Below the pieces are notes generated by a model. That model saw nothing but the letters and a program-made list of their open reading frames with translations. It searched no databases and was not told the DNA's origin. Positions 1 to 8,841 of a stretch of DNA of 64,000 bases are shown here, piece by piece (the stretch's first letter is position 1; every line of letters begins with the position of its first letter). The DNA comes from Hymenobacter qilianensis. Its GTDB lineage: Bacteria; Bacteroidota; Bacteroidia; Cytophagales; Hymenobacteraceae. The position numbers and the translations under genes are program-made. Location of the stretch: NCBI RefSeq assembly GCF_014489555.1, contig NZ_CP060784.1:682001-746000 (forward strand), written 5' to 3'.

Positions 1-83
1 CTGAGGTTGTATTCGTGGTATTCGATGGGGAAACCAAGCGCCTGTACGAGCAAGAACTAACGGCTAAGACGTCGGCGCAATAA
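1..83 (+). CDS. C-terminal end of a macro-domain-like protein (partial)
   Basis: An open frame enters from the left edge and stops with TAA at 81-83. The 26 visible residues include VVFVVFD, followed by a basic/acidic helix with RLYEQEL. This resembles the last strand and helix of ADP-ribose-binding macro domains, which typically end with a hydrophobic strand, FD and a helix containing LYE. Too little is present for a firm family call. The gene converges on the alpha/beta hydrolase and overlaps its last codons by about 20 bp. Seen: the frame and stop. Inferred: the family. Confidence 0.4.
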   Translation, partial: EVVFVVFDGETKRLYEQELTAKTSAQ

Positions 84-864
84 GTTCGGGGTGACGACGC
101 AGGTACGCGGCTACGTCGTAGATAAGGCCCGCGTGGCCCGTGTCGAGGAGCACGGTGCGCGCCTGCTGCAACGAGCCGATAAAGCGTTGCAAACCAGCGT
201 GCGGTATTACGCGGTCGTGTTTTCCCAGAAAAAAGGTAACCTCCACGTTATGCTCGTTCAGAATACGAGCCAGGTCTTTCAAGCTGAATACCAGCAGCCG
301 AAAGCCAACCCAGCTTCGATACACGCGCAGACGCTTTTCCCGGCTTTCGAGCTGCCATTCGGCAAAGCGTATCAGGTTGGTATCCACTACGCGGCGCTCC
401 CCCAGCGCATTGAGAAAGCGTAGCAGCCGCTGCGGGCGCAGCACCGCCCGGCCCAGCACCCCGCGCATCCAAGGCGGGTAAGTAGCCAGCGAGTACCAGA
501 ACTGACGCTGCAGGCCATCGGGCGCGATAAGCCAGATTTTCTCCACCCGACCAGGGAAATGCTCAACGGCAGTAAGTGCAAATTTGGCCCCCATGCTGAA
601 AGCGAGCAGACTAAACTGGTCTATGCTTTTCTCAGCCAGAAACTGCTCCAGTAGTTCGCCAAGGCGCTTTTTGGTTAACGGAGCATCAGCTTTGGCAAGC
701 CGGCTATTGCCATGATAAAACAGATCGAACGAGTAGATGGTAGCCCTATCGCCCAGCACGGCGGCTATGCTACGCCAATGGCCTTCGCTTTGCCCATAGC
801 CGTGGAAAGCCAGCACCACTCGCGGGCCGGTGCCATAGGTCCGATAATGTAAAGTTGTTTTCAA
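64..864 (-). CDS. alpha/beta hydrolase
   Basis: A 266-residue protein of the alpha/beta hydrolase fold, likely a cytoplasmic esterase or lipase-like enzyme of unknown substrate. After strand VVLAFHG (oxyanion region near residue 20) come the nucleophile elbow AFSMGA near residue 90, a putative catalytic Asp in GKHDRVI near residue 218 and a His in DTGHAGL near residue 243. No ATG is available: an in-frame TAG lies just upstream, so TTG at 864 is the likely start. The 3' end overlaps the convergent partial gene at the window edge. The fold is confident; the substrate cannot be inferred. Confidence 0.85.
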   Translation of the reverse strand: MKTTLHYRTYGTGPRVVLAFHGYGQSEGHWRSIAAVLGDRATIYSFDLFYHGNSRLAKADAPLTKKRLGELLEQFLAEKSIDQFSLLAFSMGAKFALTAVEHFPGRVEKIWLIAPDGLQRQFWYSLATYPPWMRGVLGRAVLRPQRLLRFLNALGERRVVDTNLIRFAEWQLESREKRLRVYRSWVGFRLLVFSLKDLARILNEHNVEVTFFLGKHDRVIPHAGLQRFIGSLQQARTVLLDTGHAGLIYDVAAYLRRHPELIAPTS

Positions 865-910
865 TGGCGAATGCTAGCTACGGCCGTTCTAAGTCATCAT
901 GTGCCCGGCC

Positions 911-1006
911 TGTAGAGACGCATACTGGCGTCCGATCGTTACGGTTATTGTTTTGATGGCGCAGTACCGGTCGTTCAACGACAAGACGCGAGTACGCGTC
1001 TCTACA
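911..1006. repeat. inverted-repeat element, family A copy 1
   Basis: Ends TGTAGAGACGCA and TGCGTCTCTACA-like (ACGCGTCTCTACA) form an inverted repeat around an internal segment containing CGTTCAACG. A second copy with the same ends and the internal GTTCAA word lies at 45318-45422. The right end supplies the stop codon of the adjacent DUF502 gene. It is REP/MITE-like and encodes no protein. Confidence 0.75.
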
Positions 1007-1550
1007 GCCGCGAAACGCCCCCCGACACCACAAACTTCATCACCTCGCTGCTGGGCAGCTCCAGAAAAGTGACGTTCTCCTTGGGCACTAAGAATAGCTC
1101 GCCGGAAAAGTTGTAGGAGTGTGGGCAGTAAACGGCTACCAAGTCGGGGCGGTTGGCGGGCTCCATATTCTCCTGCGTCACAAACCCCATTTTGAAAATC
1201 TTGGCTTCCGGGTTAACGCACATGACGACGGGGCAGTTAAACTTCTGATTATCGCCCACAAATGCATCAAACAGATCTTTGAGGCTAGAGTAAATAATGC
1301 TCACCAGAGGCGTGCGGTGCAGCACTCGCTCAGCGATAATGAGGAAGGGCCGCACCATAAACGACTTGGCAATGAAGCCCACAACCGTGAGAAGCACTAT
1401 AGCCGTCAGCAAGCCAATACCGGGGGGCACATTGTCCATGCGAAACAAGCCATCGAGCCAGCGGATAGTAGCAAACAGAATGTAGATGGTGAGGCCAACC
1501 GGCGCCACAATCAGGAAGCCGTTCAGGAAGTAGTTGAAGAGTTTGCGCAT
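1002..1550 (-). CDS. DUF502 family membrane protein
   Basis: A 182-residue protein starting MRKLFNYFLNGF. Two hydrophobic segments (about residues 8-28 and 45-65) are followed by a cytoplasmic domain with TPLVSIIYSSLKDL and a C-terminal segment VPKENVTFLELPSSEVMKF. That layout is typical of DUF502 proteins, which have two N-terminal membrane helices and no established function. The ATG at 1550 is preferred over an upstream extension because the extension reads into the ispH end and lacks the family N-terminus. The stop codon lies inside repeat A1. It follows ispH on the same strand and may be cotranscribed with it. Confidence 0.85.
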   Translation of the reverse strand: MRKLFNYFLNGFLIVAPVGLTIYILFATIRWLDGLFRMDNVPPGIGLLTAIVLLTVVGFIAKSFMVRPFLIIAERVLHRTPLVSIIYSSLKDLFDAFVGDNQKFNCPVVMCVNPEAKIFKMGFVTQENMEPANRPDLVAVYCPHSYNFSGELFLVPKENVTFLELPSSEVMKFVVSGGVSRL

Positions 1551-1633
1551 ACGGCAGCAGAAGTAAACAAAAATGCCCGACCAGAAACCGGCCGGGCAAA
1601 TAACGATGATGTTGAACAGAAATCCGTGCGGGA

Positions 1634-2518
1634 CTATACTGCCTCTAAGGCTACCTGCGCAATGCGGTCGGCCACACGCTGCATCAGCCACATGGGCGTG
1701 CTGGTAGCGCCACAAATCCCGACAGAATTGGCCCCCACAAACCATTCATCATTGATATCCTGGTCGTTTTCGACGAAGTAGCTGCGCGCGTTCGTTTGGT
1801 TGACTACCGAAAACAGCGCCTTGCCGTTGGAGCTTTTGCGCCCACTCACAAACACTACTACATCGTGCTCCACGGCGAACTTTGCCAACGCAGGCTCGCG
1901 GTTGCTTACCTGCCGGCAGATGCTGTCGTTGGCATCGAAGCTATCGAGGCTGCCCCCGGCGGCGGCAATGCGGTTCTCTATCAGCTGCTTCATGCGGTAG
2001 AAGCCGGCAGTGCTCTTGGTCGTTTGGCTAAACAGCGTAACGGGGCGGGCAAAGTCGATTTGGTCGAGGTCGGCTTCGGTCATCACGATTAAAGCGCGGT
2101 TGCCGGTTTGACCGGCTAGGCCAGTAACCTCAGCATGACCCGGCTGCCCGTAAATGACAATCTGGCCCTCGTGGCGGCGGCTGACGTCGTAAGCGTGCTT
2201 TACGCGGTTTTGCAGCTTAAGCACCACCGGGCACGAAGCATCAATCAGCTCCAGGTTGTTGCGCAAAGCCAGTTCGTAGGTCTCGGGCGGCTCGCCGTGG
2301 GCGCGTATCAGTACTTTGCTATCGTGTATCTGCTGAAGCTGTTCGCGGTCGATGATGCGCAGGCCGCGCTGGTGCAGGCGCTCCACTTCCATGCGGTTGT
2401 GCACAATATCGCCCAGGCAGTATAAAGTTGACTCGTTCTCCAGCTCATCCTCAGCCATTTGAATGGCGAACTCAACGCCAAAGCAATAGCCGGAATTTTT
2501 ATCGATAATGATGTTCAT
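1634..2518 (-). CDS. ispH: 4-hydroxy-3-methylbut-2-enyl diphosphate reductase (IspH/LytB)
   Basis: A 294-residue, full-length enzyme of the last step of the MEP isoprenoid pathway. It reduces HMBPP to IPP and DMAPP with a [4Fe-4S] cluster. The three cluster cysteines are visible in SGYCFGV (residue about 12), DASCPVV (about 95) and NDSICRQVSNRE (about 200). The IRAHGEPP motif carries the family histidine, and VFVSGRKSSNG and SVGICGATSTP match the C-terminal part of the family. It ends 83 bp before the DUF502 start, which suggests one transcription unit. Assignment is secure. Confidence 0.97.
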   Translation of the reverse strand: MNIIIDKNSGYCFGVEFAIQMAEDELENESTLYCLGDIVHNRMEVERLHQRGLRIIDREQLQQIHDSKVLIRAHGEPPETYELALRNNLELIDASCPVVLKLQNRVKHAYDVSRRHEGQIVIYGQPGHAEVTGLAGQTGNRALIVMTEADLDQIDFARPVTLFSQTTKSTAGFYRMKQLIENRIAAAGGSLDSFDANDSICRQVSNREPALAKFAVEHDVVVFVSGRKSSNGKALFSVVNQTNARSYFVENDQDINDEWFVGANSVGICGATSTPMWLMQRVADRIAQVALEAV

Positions 2519-2727
2519 GACAGGGAAAATATTTCGGCAGTTGTAGCTGCAACTTTAGTGCCCTAACTGGCCGCCGACAGCGCCAGACCTTGTTCATCTT
2601 TTTGGCATTTAGCCGGGTAAACTCATGTGTACTACGAAGATTAGCACAAAAAAATGCCTCCCAAAACGATATAGTTTTCCCTAACCCAACTTCTAGGCCC
2701 ACGGAGCCATTACTACCTCAATATCTT

Positions 2728-3474
2728 TTAGGTACGGTAGGCCGTGGGGGGCTTTTTTTCATCGTTTGGCACTGCTAGGTCGCCAACCGCTGCTAGCGAA
2801 AATAGCGTAGCCGATACACGCTCCAGCACGAAATCTACCTGCTCATCAATAGTAATATGCGTGGTATCGAGCATTATGGCATCGGTAGCACGGCGCAAAG
2901 GGCTTTCGGCGCGGGTCGAGTCGAGGTGGTCGCGCTTGGTGAGGTTTTCGATAATCTCCTCCACTTCCACCTGCTCGCCATTTATAGCCAGCTCCTCCTG
3001 CCGACGCAGGGCCCGCACGCGGGTTTCGGCGGTCATAAATACTTTCACCTCTGCATCCGGAAACACGGTTGTGCCGATGTCGCGGCCGTCCATCACCACT
3101 CCGCGCTTGCGGCCCATGCGCTGCTGCTGGCTGACCATGGCGTGGCGCACGGCCGGAATCACCGACACCTCGCTTACAGAGTTAGAGATATACATCTGAC
3201 GAATCTCATCTTCGCGGATTTCGCCGTCCAGACACAATTCATTTCGCCCCGTGCGGCGGTTGCGCTTAAACGAGATGTGCATATCGTGCAGGGCCTGCTC
3301 GATACGGGGCAAATCATCGAAAGCGATTTTATGTTCGAGCAAATACAGGGTCACGGCCCGGTACATGGCGCCTGTGTCAATGTAGGCATACCCTAACTCG
3401 GCGGCTACGGCTTTGGCGGTAGTGCTTTTGCCGCACGAAGAGTAGCCGTCGATGGCAATGACGATTTTTCTCAT
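2728..3474 (-). CDS. cmk: (d)CMP kinase
   Basis: A 248-residue cytidylate kinase that phosphorylates CMP and dCMP with ATP. The P-loop GYSSCGKSTTAK begins near residue 8, followed by YIDTGAMYRAVTLY, VMDGRDIGTTVFPDA (substrate-binding DGRDIGT) and DHLDSTRAESPL. The ATG at 3474 overlaps the TGA of the upstream small gene as ATGA, so translational coupling is likely. The C-terminal tail beyond about residue 225 is longer than usual. It includes one G6 motif copy (2746-2751), which encodes KKPP there. Confidence 0.95.
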   Translation of the reverse strand: MRKIVIAIDGYSSCGKSTTAKAVAAELGYAYIDTGAMYRAVTLYLLEHKIAFDDLPRIEQALHDMHISFKRNRRTGRNELCLDGEIREDEIRQMYISNSVSEVSVIPAVRHAMVSQQQRMGRKRGVVMDGRDIGTTVFPDAEVKVFMTAETRVRALRRQEELAINGEQVEVEEIIENLTKRDHLDSTRAESPLRRATDAIMLDTTHITIDEQVDFVLERVSATLFSLAAVGDLAVPNDEKKPPTAYRT

Positions 3475-3887
3475 GGGGAAGTCGTTCGGCGCGGGGGCAA
3501 GGGGACGGGAATCCAGGTTCGACGACGTGGTACGGCAGCCGCGGCTAAGCGGGTGGGCACAGACTGGAAGAGTACCATTACGCACTCCGCCGCGCCCTGC
3601 TCCAGTTGCCGCTCCACGTAGCTGAACGGATTGATAAAGGTACAACCAGCTATCTGTATGCCGACCAGCCCGGAGGCGTCGCGGTGCCAGTGGCCCCCAA
3701 AGCTACGGATTATGCACTCCCCCAAAAAGCACCCCAGCGCATTTACTGCTCCGGTTAAGGCTTCCTGCTTAATACTAGCTCGCTCACGGTCAATGAACTC
3801 AGCGAGCTTTGACACCGCTACCCCGTCAAAAGAAGAGAAGTTTAAATTTTGCCGCACGGCTTCGGCGGCGCTTCGTAGTTCTCCCAT
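3471..3887 (-). CDS. hypothetical protein, paralogue of the gene at 4008-4403
   Basis: A 138-residue soluble protein without signal peptide or membrane segment. It shares with the next upstream gene an N-terminal AA.AVRQ.L helix, an LxxFIxxxRA segment, a central NALGCFLGECI block, FxNPF and a C-terminal R-TWI ending, so the two are tandem paralogues. This copy has an extra proline/arginine-rich tail after RTWI. Its stop overlaps the cmk start as ATGA. I do not recognise a named family and assign no function. The conserved Cys pair in GCFLGEC is the most distinctive feature. Confidence 0.65.
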   Translation of the reverse strand: MGELRSAAEAVRQNLNFSSFDGVAVSKLAEFIDRERASIKQEALTGAVNALGCFLGECIIRSFGGHWHRDASGLVGIQIAGCTFINPFSYVERQLEQGAAECVMVLFQSVPTRLAAAAVPRRRTWIPVPLPPRRTTSP

Positions 3888-4007
3888 CGCAGAAAAAACG
3901 CAGCATCCGGTAACTGACGTGAGTAAGGTTCAAAATGAAAACTACCGGATTAGTCAAGTTTTAAATCTACGAGAGAAGAAAATAATATTTAAGGGAAAAT
4001 ATAGTAA

Positions 4008-4403
4008 TTAAATCCAAGTTTTACGAGGCAATTCCGCTTCCAAACGGTCCGGAATCTGCTCAAAGAATGTCATTACTGAATCAGCCAAGCCATGCTTTAG
4101 CTGCTGCCCTACCCGGTAAAAGGGATTCAGAAATAGCTTGTTACGCAAGCCAATGCCCGTAGTGCCATCTGGGCCAGTAGCCCACTCACCCTGGTAAGTT
4201 TGCGCGATGCACTCACCCAGAAAGCAGCCCAAAGCATTTATTACGCCTTCACGGCTCGCGGCGGGCAATTGGGCGCGCTGCCCTTCGATGAAGTCGGAGA
4301 GGCGCTGCACACCGGCGGCATCGAAGCCATTGACCTGCAATTGTTGGCGCACGGCATCAGCGGCAGCGCGGAGGGCGGTGAGTGGGTTTTGCTCGGGGGG
4401 CAT
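4008..4403 (-). CDS. hypothetical protein, paralogue of the gene at 3471-3887
   Basis: A 131-residue soluble protein, the better-formed member of the tandem pair. It has an N-terminal helix with ALRAAADAVRQQL, then NALGCFLGECI near residue 68, GEWATGPDGTTGIGL, LFLNPFYRVGQQLKHGL and a VMTFFEQIPDRLE helix ending in RKTWI. The pattern of a Gly/Trp turn, an NPF loop and an amphipathic helix suggests a small alpha/beta domain. No catalytic motif is evident and the function is unknown. About 120 AT-rich bases separate it from its paralogue downstream. Confidence 0.7.
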   Translation of the reverse strand: MPPEQNPLTALRAAADAVRQQLQVNGFDAAGVQRLSDFIEGQRAQLPAASREGVINALGCFLGECIAQTYQGEWATGPDGTTGIGLRNKLFLNPFYRVGQQLKHGLADSVMTFFEQIPDRLEAELPRKTWI

Positions 4404-4509
4404 TTTTGGAAGGCGTTAATTAGAAAGTAATCTACCGAGCATCCCCCATTCGTGGACGATGGTTCATGCTTTCCCAGTTGCTAGTTAGTACGACACTGTT
4501 GCTCAAAGG

Positions 4510-5181
4510 CTATTGACGGAAAATATTAGCGGCTTCCTCGTAGCTGACCTGCTCAATTTCCCTTTTAAAGAGGTACGCATAGATGATTCGCTTGAAATCA
4601 TCCGGTCCGACCAATCCGGCTCGAATACGTTGGCATAGCAAGGGATTATCGACAAAAAGCGTCGATGCATGTTGTGCAAAGGCGCTTTGTTCATAGGGTA
4701 ATCCTACAATAGCCAACTCAGGTGACATCCGTAGCAGCCAGATGTTCAAGTGCCCAACAGTATTGTGGCTCCGCATCAATTGATCATGCTGCAAGACTTG
4801 AATTCTTCCAGTAAGCATCACTCGAAAGAATTCTGCTTCGCCGAATGGTTTTTCATTTGGCGCGCCTACCATTGCTACCTGTCGCACCACAGCGAAGCTA
4901 TCAGTTCCAATGGTGAATCCTTGCAAGTCAGCTGTTTGCAAGTTTATTGGATCGGCTTTTCCTTGCTCAACCTGAACAACGTTACGTTCCAAATCCTGCC
5001 ATACACGTAATTTACCGCCGTGTCGAGACCCGTCTAGCAGCGTGTAGAACCCAGGCTTGAACTTACCTATGCTCGTTACTTGCATAAACTTGGCATGCCT
5101 CCCCTGGCTGTGAGCAACAGTACTTGCTAGAAGTAGCACAACAACCAGCATTAATTTGCCGGCGATGCGCAAATGGCTCAT
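4510..5181 (-). CDS. secreted hypothetical protein
   Basis: A 223-residue protein starting MSHLRIAGKLMLVVVLLLAS, a signal peptide likely cleaved after AHSQ. The mature part begins with GKFKPGFYTLLDGSRHGGKL, continues through a beta-rich middle with VVRQVAMVGAP and EAEFFRVMLTGRIQVLQHD, and ends in a helical tail with DDFKRIIYAYLF. The start at 5181 places the signal peptide at the N-terminus; an upstream extension to 5286 is basic and unlike a leader. No family was recognised. It is probably periplasmic or surface-exposed. Confidence 0.7.
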   Translation of the reverse strand: MSHLRIAGKLMLVVVLLLASTVAHSQGRHAKFMQVTSIGKFKPGFYTLLDGSRHGGKLRVWQDLERNVVQVEQGKADPINLQTADLQGFTIGTDSFAVVRQVAMVGAPNEKPFGEAEFFRVMLTGRIQVLQHDQLMRSHNTVGHLNIWLLRMSPELAIVGLPYEQSAFAQHASTLFVDNPLLCQRIRAGLVGPDDFKRIIYAYLFKREIEQVSYEEAANIFRQ

Positions 5182-5192
5182 TTGTATCAGCA

Positions 5193-5354
5193 TTAGCAGT
5201 CGTGCGTGGGGCAGGGCATGCGGCCGCCTTTGCTTTGGCGCTTGAAGGCTTTGGTTTTCTTTTGCTGGGCTGTGCGCTGAGCGCAACCGGCCATGGGAGC
5301 CACGGCAGAACCGGTCAGTACTGCGGCCAGCAGCAAGGTCAATATCTTTCTCAC
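5193..5354 (-). CDS. small secreted basic protein
   Basis: A 53-residue protein starting with GTG (VRKILTLLLAAVLTGSA). The hydrophobic leader is followed by MAGC, a possible lipobox, then a lysine/arginine-rich tail (QKKTKAFKRQSK) ending in MPCPTHDC. A -7-like TATATTTG element lies about 28 bp upstream on the minus strand, so GTG at 5354 is preferred over the longer frame. The function is unknown. Small Cys-containing proteins of this sort commonly follow signal peptides in Bacteroidota. Confidence 0.55.
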   Translation of the reverse strand: MRKILTLLLAAVLTGSAVAPMAGCAQRTAQQKKTKAFKRQSKGGRMPCPTHDC

Positions 5355-5381
5355 GAGACGAATTTGGCAGGGATAATTAAC

Positions 5382-5389
5382 CAAATATA
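5382..5389 (-). promoter_or_regulatory. -7 promoter element (TATATTTG)
   Basis: It matches the Bacteroidota TAnnTTTG consensus on the minus strand, about 28 bp upstream of the GTG start at 5354. No clear -33 TTG is present. A copy of the dispersed GGGGGGCAAAT word (G-run 5415-5420) lies about 25 bp further upstream. Confidence 0.4.
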
Positions 5390-5450
5390 AGGTTCTTTAC
5401 CCGTCCGCCGGCCTGGGGGGCAAATTCTGAACCCTCTACTTTCCTGCCTT

Positions 5451-7116
5451 ATGCCCGCCGAATTTAGCCTGCGCGCCAACGTTATTGATCTGTTTGCCAA
5501 CACCATAGCTCCGGCTACTATATATGTGGCTGGGGGCAAATTCAGCGCATAGAGCCCCTCTCCTCCCCCACACCCGATGCCACGCTGCCCTATGCGCTGC
5601 CTGGGTTTGTAGATGCCCATGTGCACGTGGAAAGCTCCCTGCTCGTGCCCGCCGAGTTTGCCCGGCTGGCCGTGGTGCATGGCACGGTAGCCACCGTCTC
5701 CGACCCCCACGAGATTGGGAATGTGCTGGGCACGGCGGGCGTGGAATATATGCTGGCCAGCGGGCGCACGGTGCCGTTCAAGTTCTGCTTTGGTGCTCCT
5801 TCCTGCGTGCCGGCCACGTCTTTCGAAACGGCTGGGGCGGTTATCTCGGTGCAGGATATTGAGCAGCTGTTTCAGAACCCCGAAATCGGCTACCTGGCGG
5901 AGATGATGAACTGGCCCGGCGTGCTGCACAACGACCCTGATGTAGCGGCTAAAATTGGGTTGGCCCAGCGCTACGGGCGCCCCGTGGATGGCCACGCGCC
6001 CGGCCTGCGCGGCCAAGATGCCCAGCGCTACGCCGCCGCTGGCATCAGCACCGACCACGAGTGCTTCACCGCCGACGAGGCCCGCGACAAGCTGGCCATA
6101 GGCATGAAAATCCTGATTCGGGAAGGCTCAGCGGCCCGCAATTTTGAGGCGTTGATTGATTTGCTGCCCGAGCACTACGAGAACATGATGTTCTGCTCCG
6201 ACGACAAACACCCCGATACGCTGGTGCTGGGTCACATCAACCAGCTGGTTCAGCGGGCCGTAGCGCGTGGCCAGGATGTGCTGAAAGTGCTGCGCGTGGC
6301 TTGTTTGAACCCCGTGCTGCACTACAACTTACCCGTAGGCTTGCTGCGCGAAGGCGACCCCGCCGACTTTATCGTGGTCGACGACCTGGCTGATTTCCGG
6401 GTGCGCCAAACCTACGTGGGGGGCAAATTGGTAGCCGAAAATGGCCAAACGCTTATTCCCGCCGCGCCGGTATCGGTGGTCAATAACTTTCACGCCCAGC
6501 CATTTACATCCACAGATTTTCAACTATCCGCTCCGCAAAAAGCCCCCCAGACACAGTCAACCGAGATTCGCGTAATCGAATGCTTCGACGGCCAACTCAT
6601 TACTGCCCGCCACAACCTGCCCGCCAGCGTTGAAAATGGCCTCGTCGTATCTGACGTAGCGCGCGACATACTCAAGCTCACGGTGGTAAACCGGTATGAA
6701 GCAGCGCCACCGGCAGTTGCCTTCATTACCGGCTTTGGTCTGAAGCGCGGCGCCTTAGCTTCCAGCGTCGGCCACGATTCGCACAACATTACCGCCGTTG
6801 GCACTGATGATGAGAGCATTGCCCGCGCCGTAAACCTGGTTATCGAGGCGAAAGGTGGCCTGGCGGCCGTGGGGGCAAATCTGAAGAGGTATTACTCCCT
6901 TTGCCCGTGGCCGGCCTAATGTCTGATCAAGATGGCTACCGCGTGGCCGAAGCTTACGCCGCCGTAGATGCGCTGGCTAAAGAGCTAGGCTCGCCCTTGG
7001 CCGCCCCGTTTATGACATTGTCATTCATGGCGCTGCTGGTTATTCCCAGCCTAAAACTCAGCGACAAAGGCCTGTTCGATGGCGAAGCGTTCCGGTTCGT
7101 GGAAGCGGTGGTGTAA
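5451..7116 (+). CDS. ade: adenine deaminase (two frameshifts)
   Basis: About 555 residues when repaired. It is an amidohydrolase-family adenine deaminase that converts adenine to hypoxanthine and ammonia and so feeds the purine route found elsewhere in the window. Visible landmarks are [12 protein letters not shown] (metal-binding HxH), a [13 protein letters not shown] block, DGHAPG, DHECFT, and [10 protein letters not shown] near the catalytic region. The C-terminal domain has [19 protein letters not shown]. The frame breaks at G5 runs 5532-5536 and 6871-6875. One extra G at each restores IYVAGGQI and AVGGKSEE respectively, joining three frames. A single ATG at 5451 opens the first frame. 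Enzyme identity is firm; whether the breaks are real is doubtful. Confidence 0.9.
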
Positions 7117-7143
7117 CAATCTGGTGCTCTACTCTAATCGACC

Positions 7144-7252
7144 GTCATGCAGAGCGGAGCGAAGCATCTTGCGTGTTTAGCGGGATTAGTAATCAGACCT
7201 CAGCATGCGAGATGCTTCGTCGCTGCTTCATGCGCAGAATGCTCTGCATGAC
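7144..7252. repeat. inverted-repeat element, family B copy 1
   Basis: Outer ends GTCATGCAGAGC and GCTCTGCATGAC are inverted repeats, with nested GAAGCATCTTGCGTG / GCATGCGAGATGCTTC arms and an internal GTTTAGCGGGATTAGTAATC segment. Related copies lie at 24739, 29173, 32606 and 55148. It sits between convergent ade and the receiver gene. Confidence 0.8.
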
Positions 7253-7276
7253 AGGCGATATTATATCATTAACTAC

Positions 7277-7314
7277 AAAAAAGGCCGCTGCACTTTCATG
7301 CAACGGCCTTTTAT
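7277..7314. terminator. bidirectional terminator
   Basis: AAAAAAGGCCGCTGCA and TGCAACGGCCTTTTAT form a stem with one G-U-type mismatch and an A-run/T-run on each side. It lies between the convergent ade region and the receiver gene, just after that gene's stop. Confidence 0.8.
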
Positions 7315-7335
7315 TAGAAGCCAATTCTTAAAGAC

Positions 7336-7767
7336 TTACACCTCAGCGAAGCGCTTACTCATCAGCTTGTTCAGCTTCTCCTCAGTGAGTGGCTTGGCCA
7401 GGTACTCCACATCCGGGTATTGCGCCACGCGGGCGGTGTCGGCGGCGTGCATGGAGGTGGTAAGTACCGCCAGTACCGTGTGGGCCTTTACTTCCTCGGG
7501 CAGAGCGCTGTAGCGTTGCAAAAACTCAAAACCGTCCATTCCCGGCATCTTCAGATCTACAAAGACCAAGGCTGGCGTTTCGCTGGGCACTGGGTCAACG
7601 AGATTGCGGCCTTCGCCCCAGAAGAAGTCATAAGCCTGCTGAGCACGGGTGAAAACCAGCACGTTATCGGCCACATCGAGGCGGGTGAGCAAGCGATTGT
7701 TCAGAAAACAGGTGGTCTCGTTGTCATCCACCAGCACGATATTGCGCAGCTTTTTAGTCACGGTCAT
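7336..7767 (-). CDS. single-domain response regulator receiver
   Basis: A 143-residue CheY-like receiver without an output domain. The acidic pocket is in VLVDDNE (residue about 13), the phosphoacceptor Asp is in FVDLKMPGMDGFEF (about 70), the switch Thr/Ser is in VLTTS (about 103) and the conserved Lys is in LAKPLTEEKL (about 124). No kinase gene adjoins it. The nearest is the TPR-histidine kinase at 12420-14552, which lacks its own receiver, so a functional pairing is possible but unproven. Confidence 0.93.
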   Translation of the reverse strand: MTVTKKLRNIVLVDDNETTCFLNNRLLTRLDVADNVLVFTRAQQAYDFFWGEGRNLVDPVPSETPALVFVDLKMPGMDGFEFLQRYSALPEEVKAHTVLAVLTTSMHAADTARVAQYPDVEYLAKPLTEEKLNKLMSKRFAEV

Positions 7768-7830
7768 AAGTCTTAGTATTTCTATAAGGAGAACATTAAA
7801 CCGGAAGCGGGCAATAAAGATATTTTTTCT

Positions 7831-8808
7831 TTACAGCCATCCTTGCTCCCGCATCCAGTCGTCGTTGTAAATTTTTCCTAGGTAACGCGTGCCGTGGTCG
7901 GGCAGGATAATTACCATGGTGTCATCTTCCTGCAAATGCTCACGAGCATACTCCAAAGCGCCGTACACGGCCGATCCGCAGGACCAGCCCACGAATAAGC
8001 CCTCTTCTTTGGCCAAGCGGCGCGTCATTACGGCCGCATCCTGGTCGGTTACTTTAATGAAAAGGTCGATCAGGTCAAAGTCGACGTTTTTGGGCAGAAT
8101 GTCCTCCCCTATGCCTTCTGTTTTGTAAGGATAAATCTCGTTTTCATCGAAAATACCCGTCTCTTTATATTTCTTAAACACCGAGCCGTAGGTATCCAAG
8201 CCAATGGATACGAGGTTCGGGTTTTGCTCTTTCAAGTACTTGGCCGTACCACAGATGGTGCCGCCGGTGCCCACACCGCAAGCGAAGTGGGTAATCTTCC
8301 CATCCGTTTGGGCCCACAGCTCAGGGCCGGTGCCCTCATAATGAGCAGCGGTGTTTGAAAGATTGTCGTACTGATTTGGGTAAAAGGAATTAGGCGTCTC
8401 CGCGTTCAGACGACGGGCCACGGAGTAGTAAGAGCGCGGATCATCGGGAGCAACATCCACAGGGCAGATAACCACCTCTGCGCCCACAGCGCGCAGAATA
8501 TCCTGCTTTTCCTTGCTTTGCTTGTCGCTCATTACAAAGATGCACTTGTAGCCTTTGCTGATGGCAGCCAGAGCCAGGCCCATGCCGGTGTTGCCGCTAG
8601 TACCTTCGATGATGGTGCCGCCGGGCTTGAGCAGACCTGCTTTTTCGGCATCTTCTACCATACGCACCGCCATGCGGTCTTTCACGGAGTTGCCTGGGTT
8701 AAAGTATTCAACCTTGGCCAGCACCGTGCCTTTGATGCCGTCGGCTACTTTATTGAGTTTGACCAGAGGAGTGTTGCCGATGGCTTCAACTATGTTATTC
8801 AGATACAT
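7831..8808 (-). CDS. cysteine synthase / cystathionine beta-synthase family PLP enzyme
   Basis: A 325-residue PLP-dependent beta-replacement enzyme starting MYLNNIVEAIGNTPLVKL. The PLP lysine is in NPGNSVKDR near residue 42, the substrate loop is GTSGNTGMGLALAA, the phosphate loop is GVGTGGTICG, and the C-terminal serine region is GWSCGSAVYG. There is no C-terminal CBS pair. The NxPNS.YPNQYDN... segment resembles cystathionine beta-synthase-type enzymes more than classical CysK, so CysK or Cbs activity remains open. The ATG at 8808 matches the family N-terminus. A -7 element lies 34 bp upstream. Confidence 0.9.
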   Translation of the reverse strand: MYLNNIVEAIGNTPLVKLNKVADGIKGTVLAKVEYFNPGNSVKDRMAVRMVEDAEKAGLLKPGGTIIEGTSGNTGMGLALAAISKGYKCIFVMSDKQSKEKQDILRAVGAEVVICPVDVAPDDPRSYYSVARRLNAETPNSFYPNQYDNLSNTAAHYEGTGPELWAQTDGKITHFACGVGTGGTICGTAKYLKEQNPNLVSIGLDTYGSVFKKYKETGIFDENEIYPYKTEGIGEDILPKNVDFDLIDLFIKVTDQDAAVMTRRLAKEEGLFVGWSCGSAVYGALEYAREHLQEDDTMVIILPDHGTRYLGKIYNDDWMREQGWL

Positions 8809-8841
8809 ACAGTTGGGTACGCAGAGTAGTTGGGTGGACCG

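Noticed and set aside
248..472. Open frames antisense to the alpha/beta hydrolase and similar long antisense frames elsewhere (for example 5351-6058, 39360-40013, 42059-43081)
   Set aside because: They mirror well-identified genes in G+C-rich DNA, have biased His/Arg/Gly composition and no homologous motifs. They are shadows.
5532..5536. Programmed ribosomal frameshifting at the G5 tracts
   Set aside because: No slippery heptamer, Shine-Dalgarno-like stimulator or pseudoknot is consistently placed. The lesions occur in unrelated genes on both strands and at different codon phases, so a common recoding signal is unlikely.
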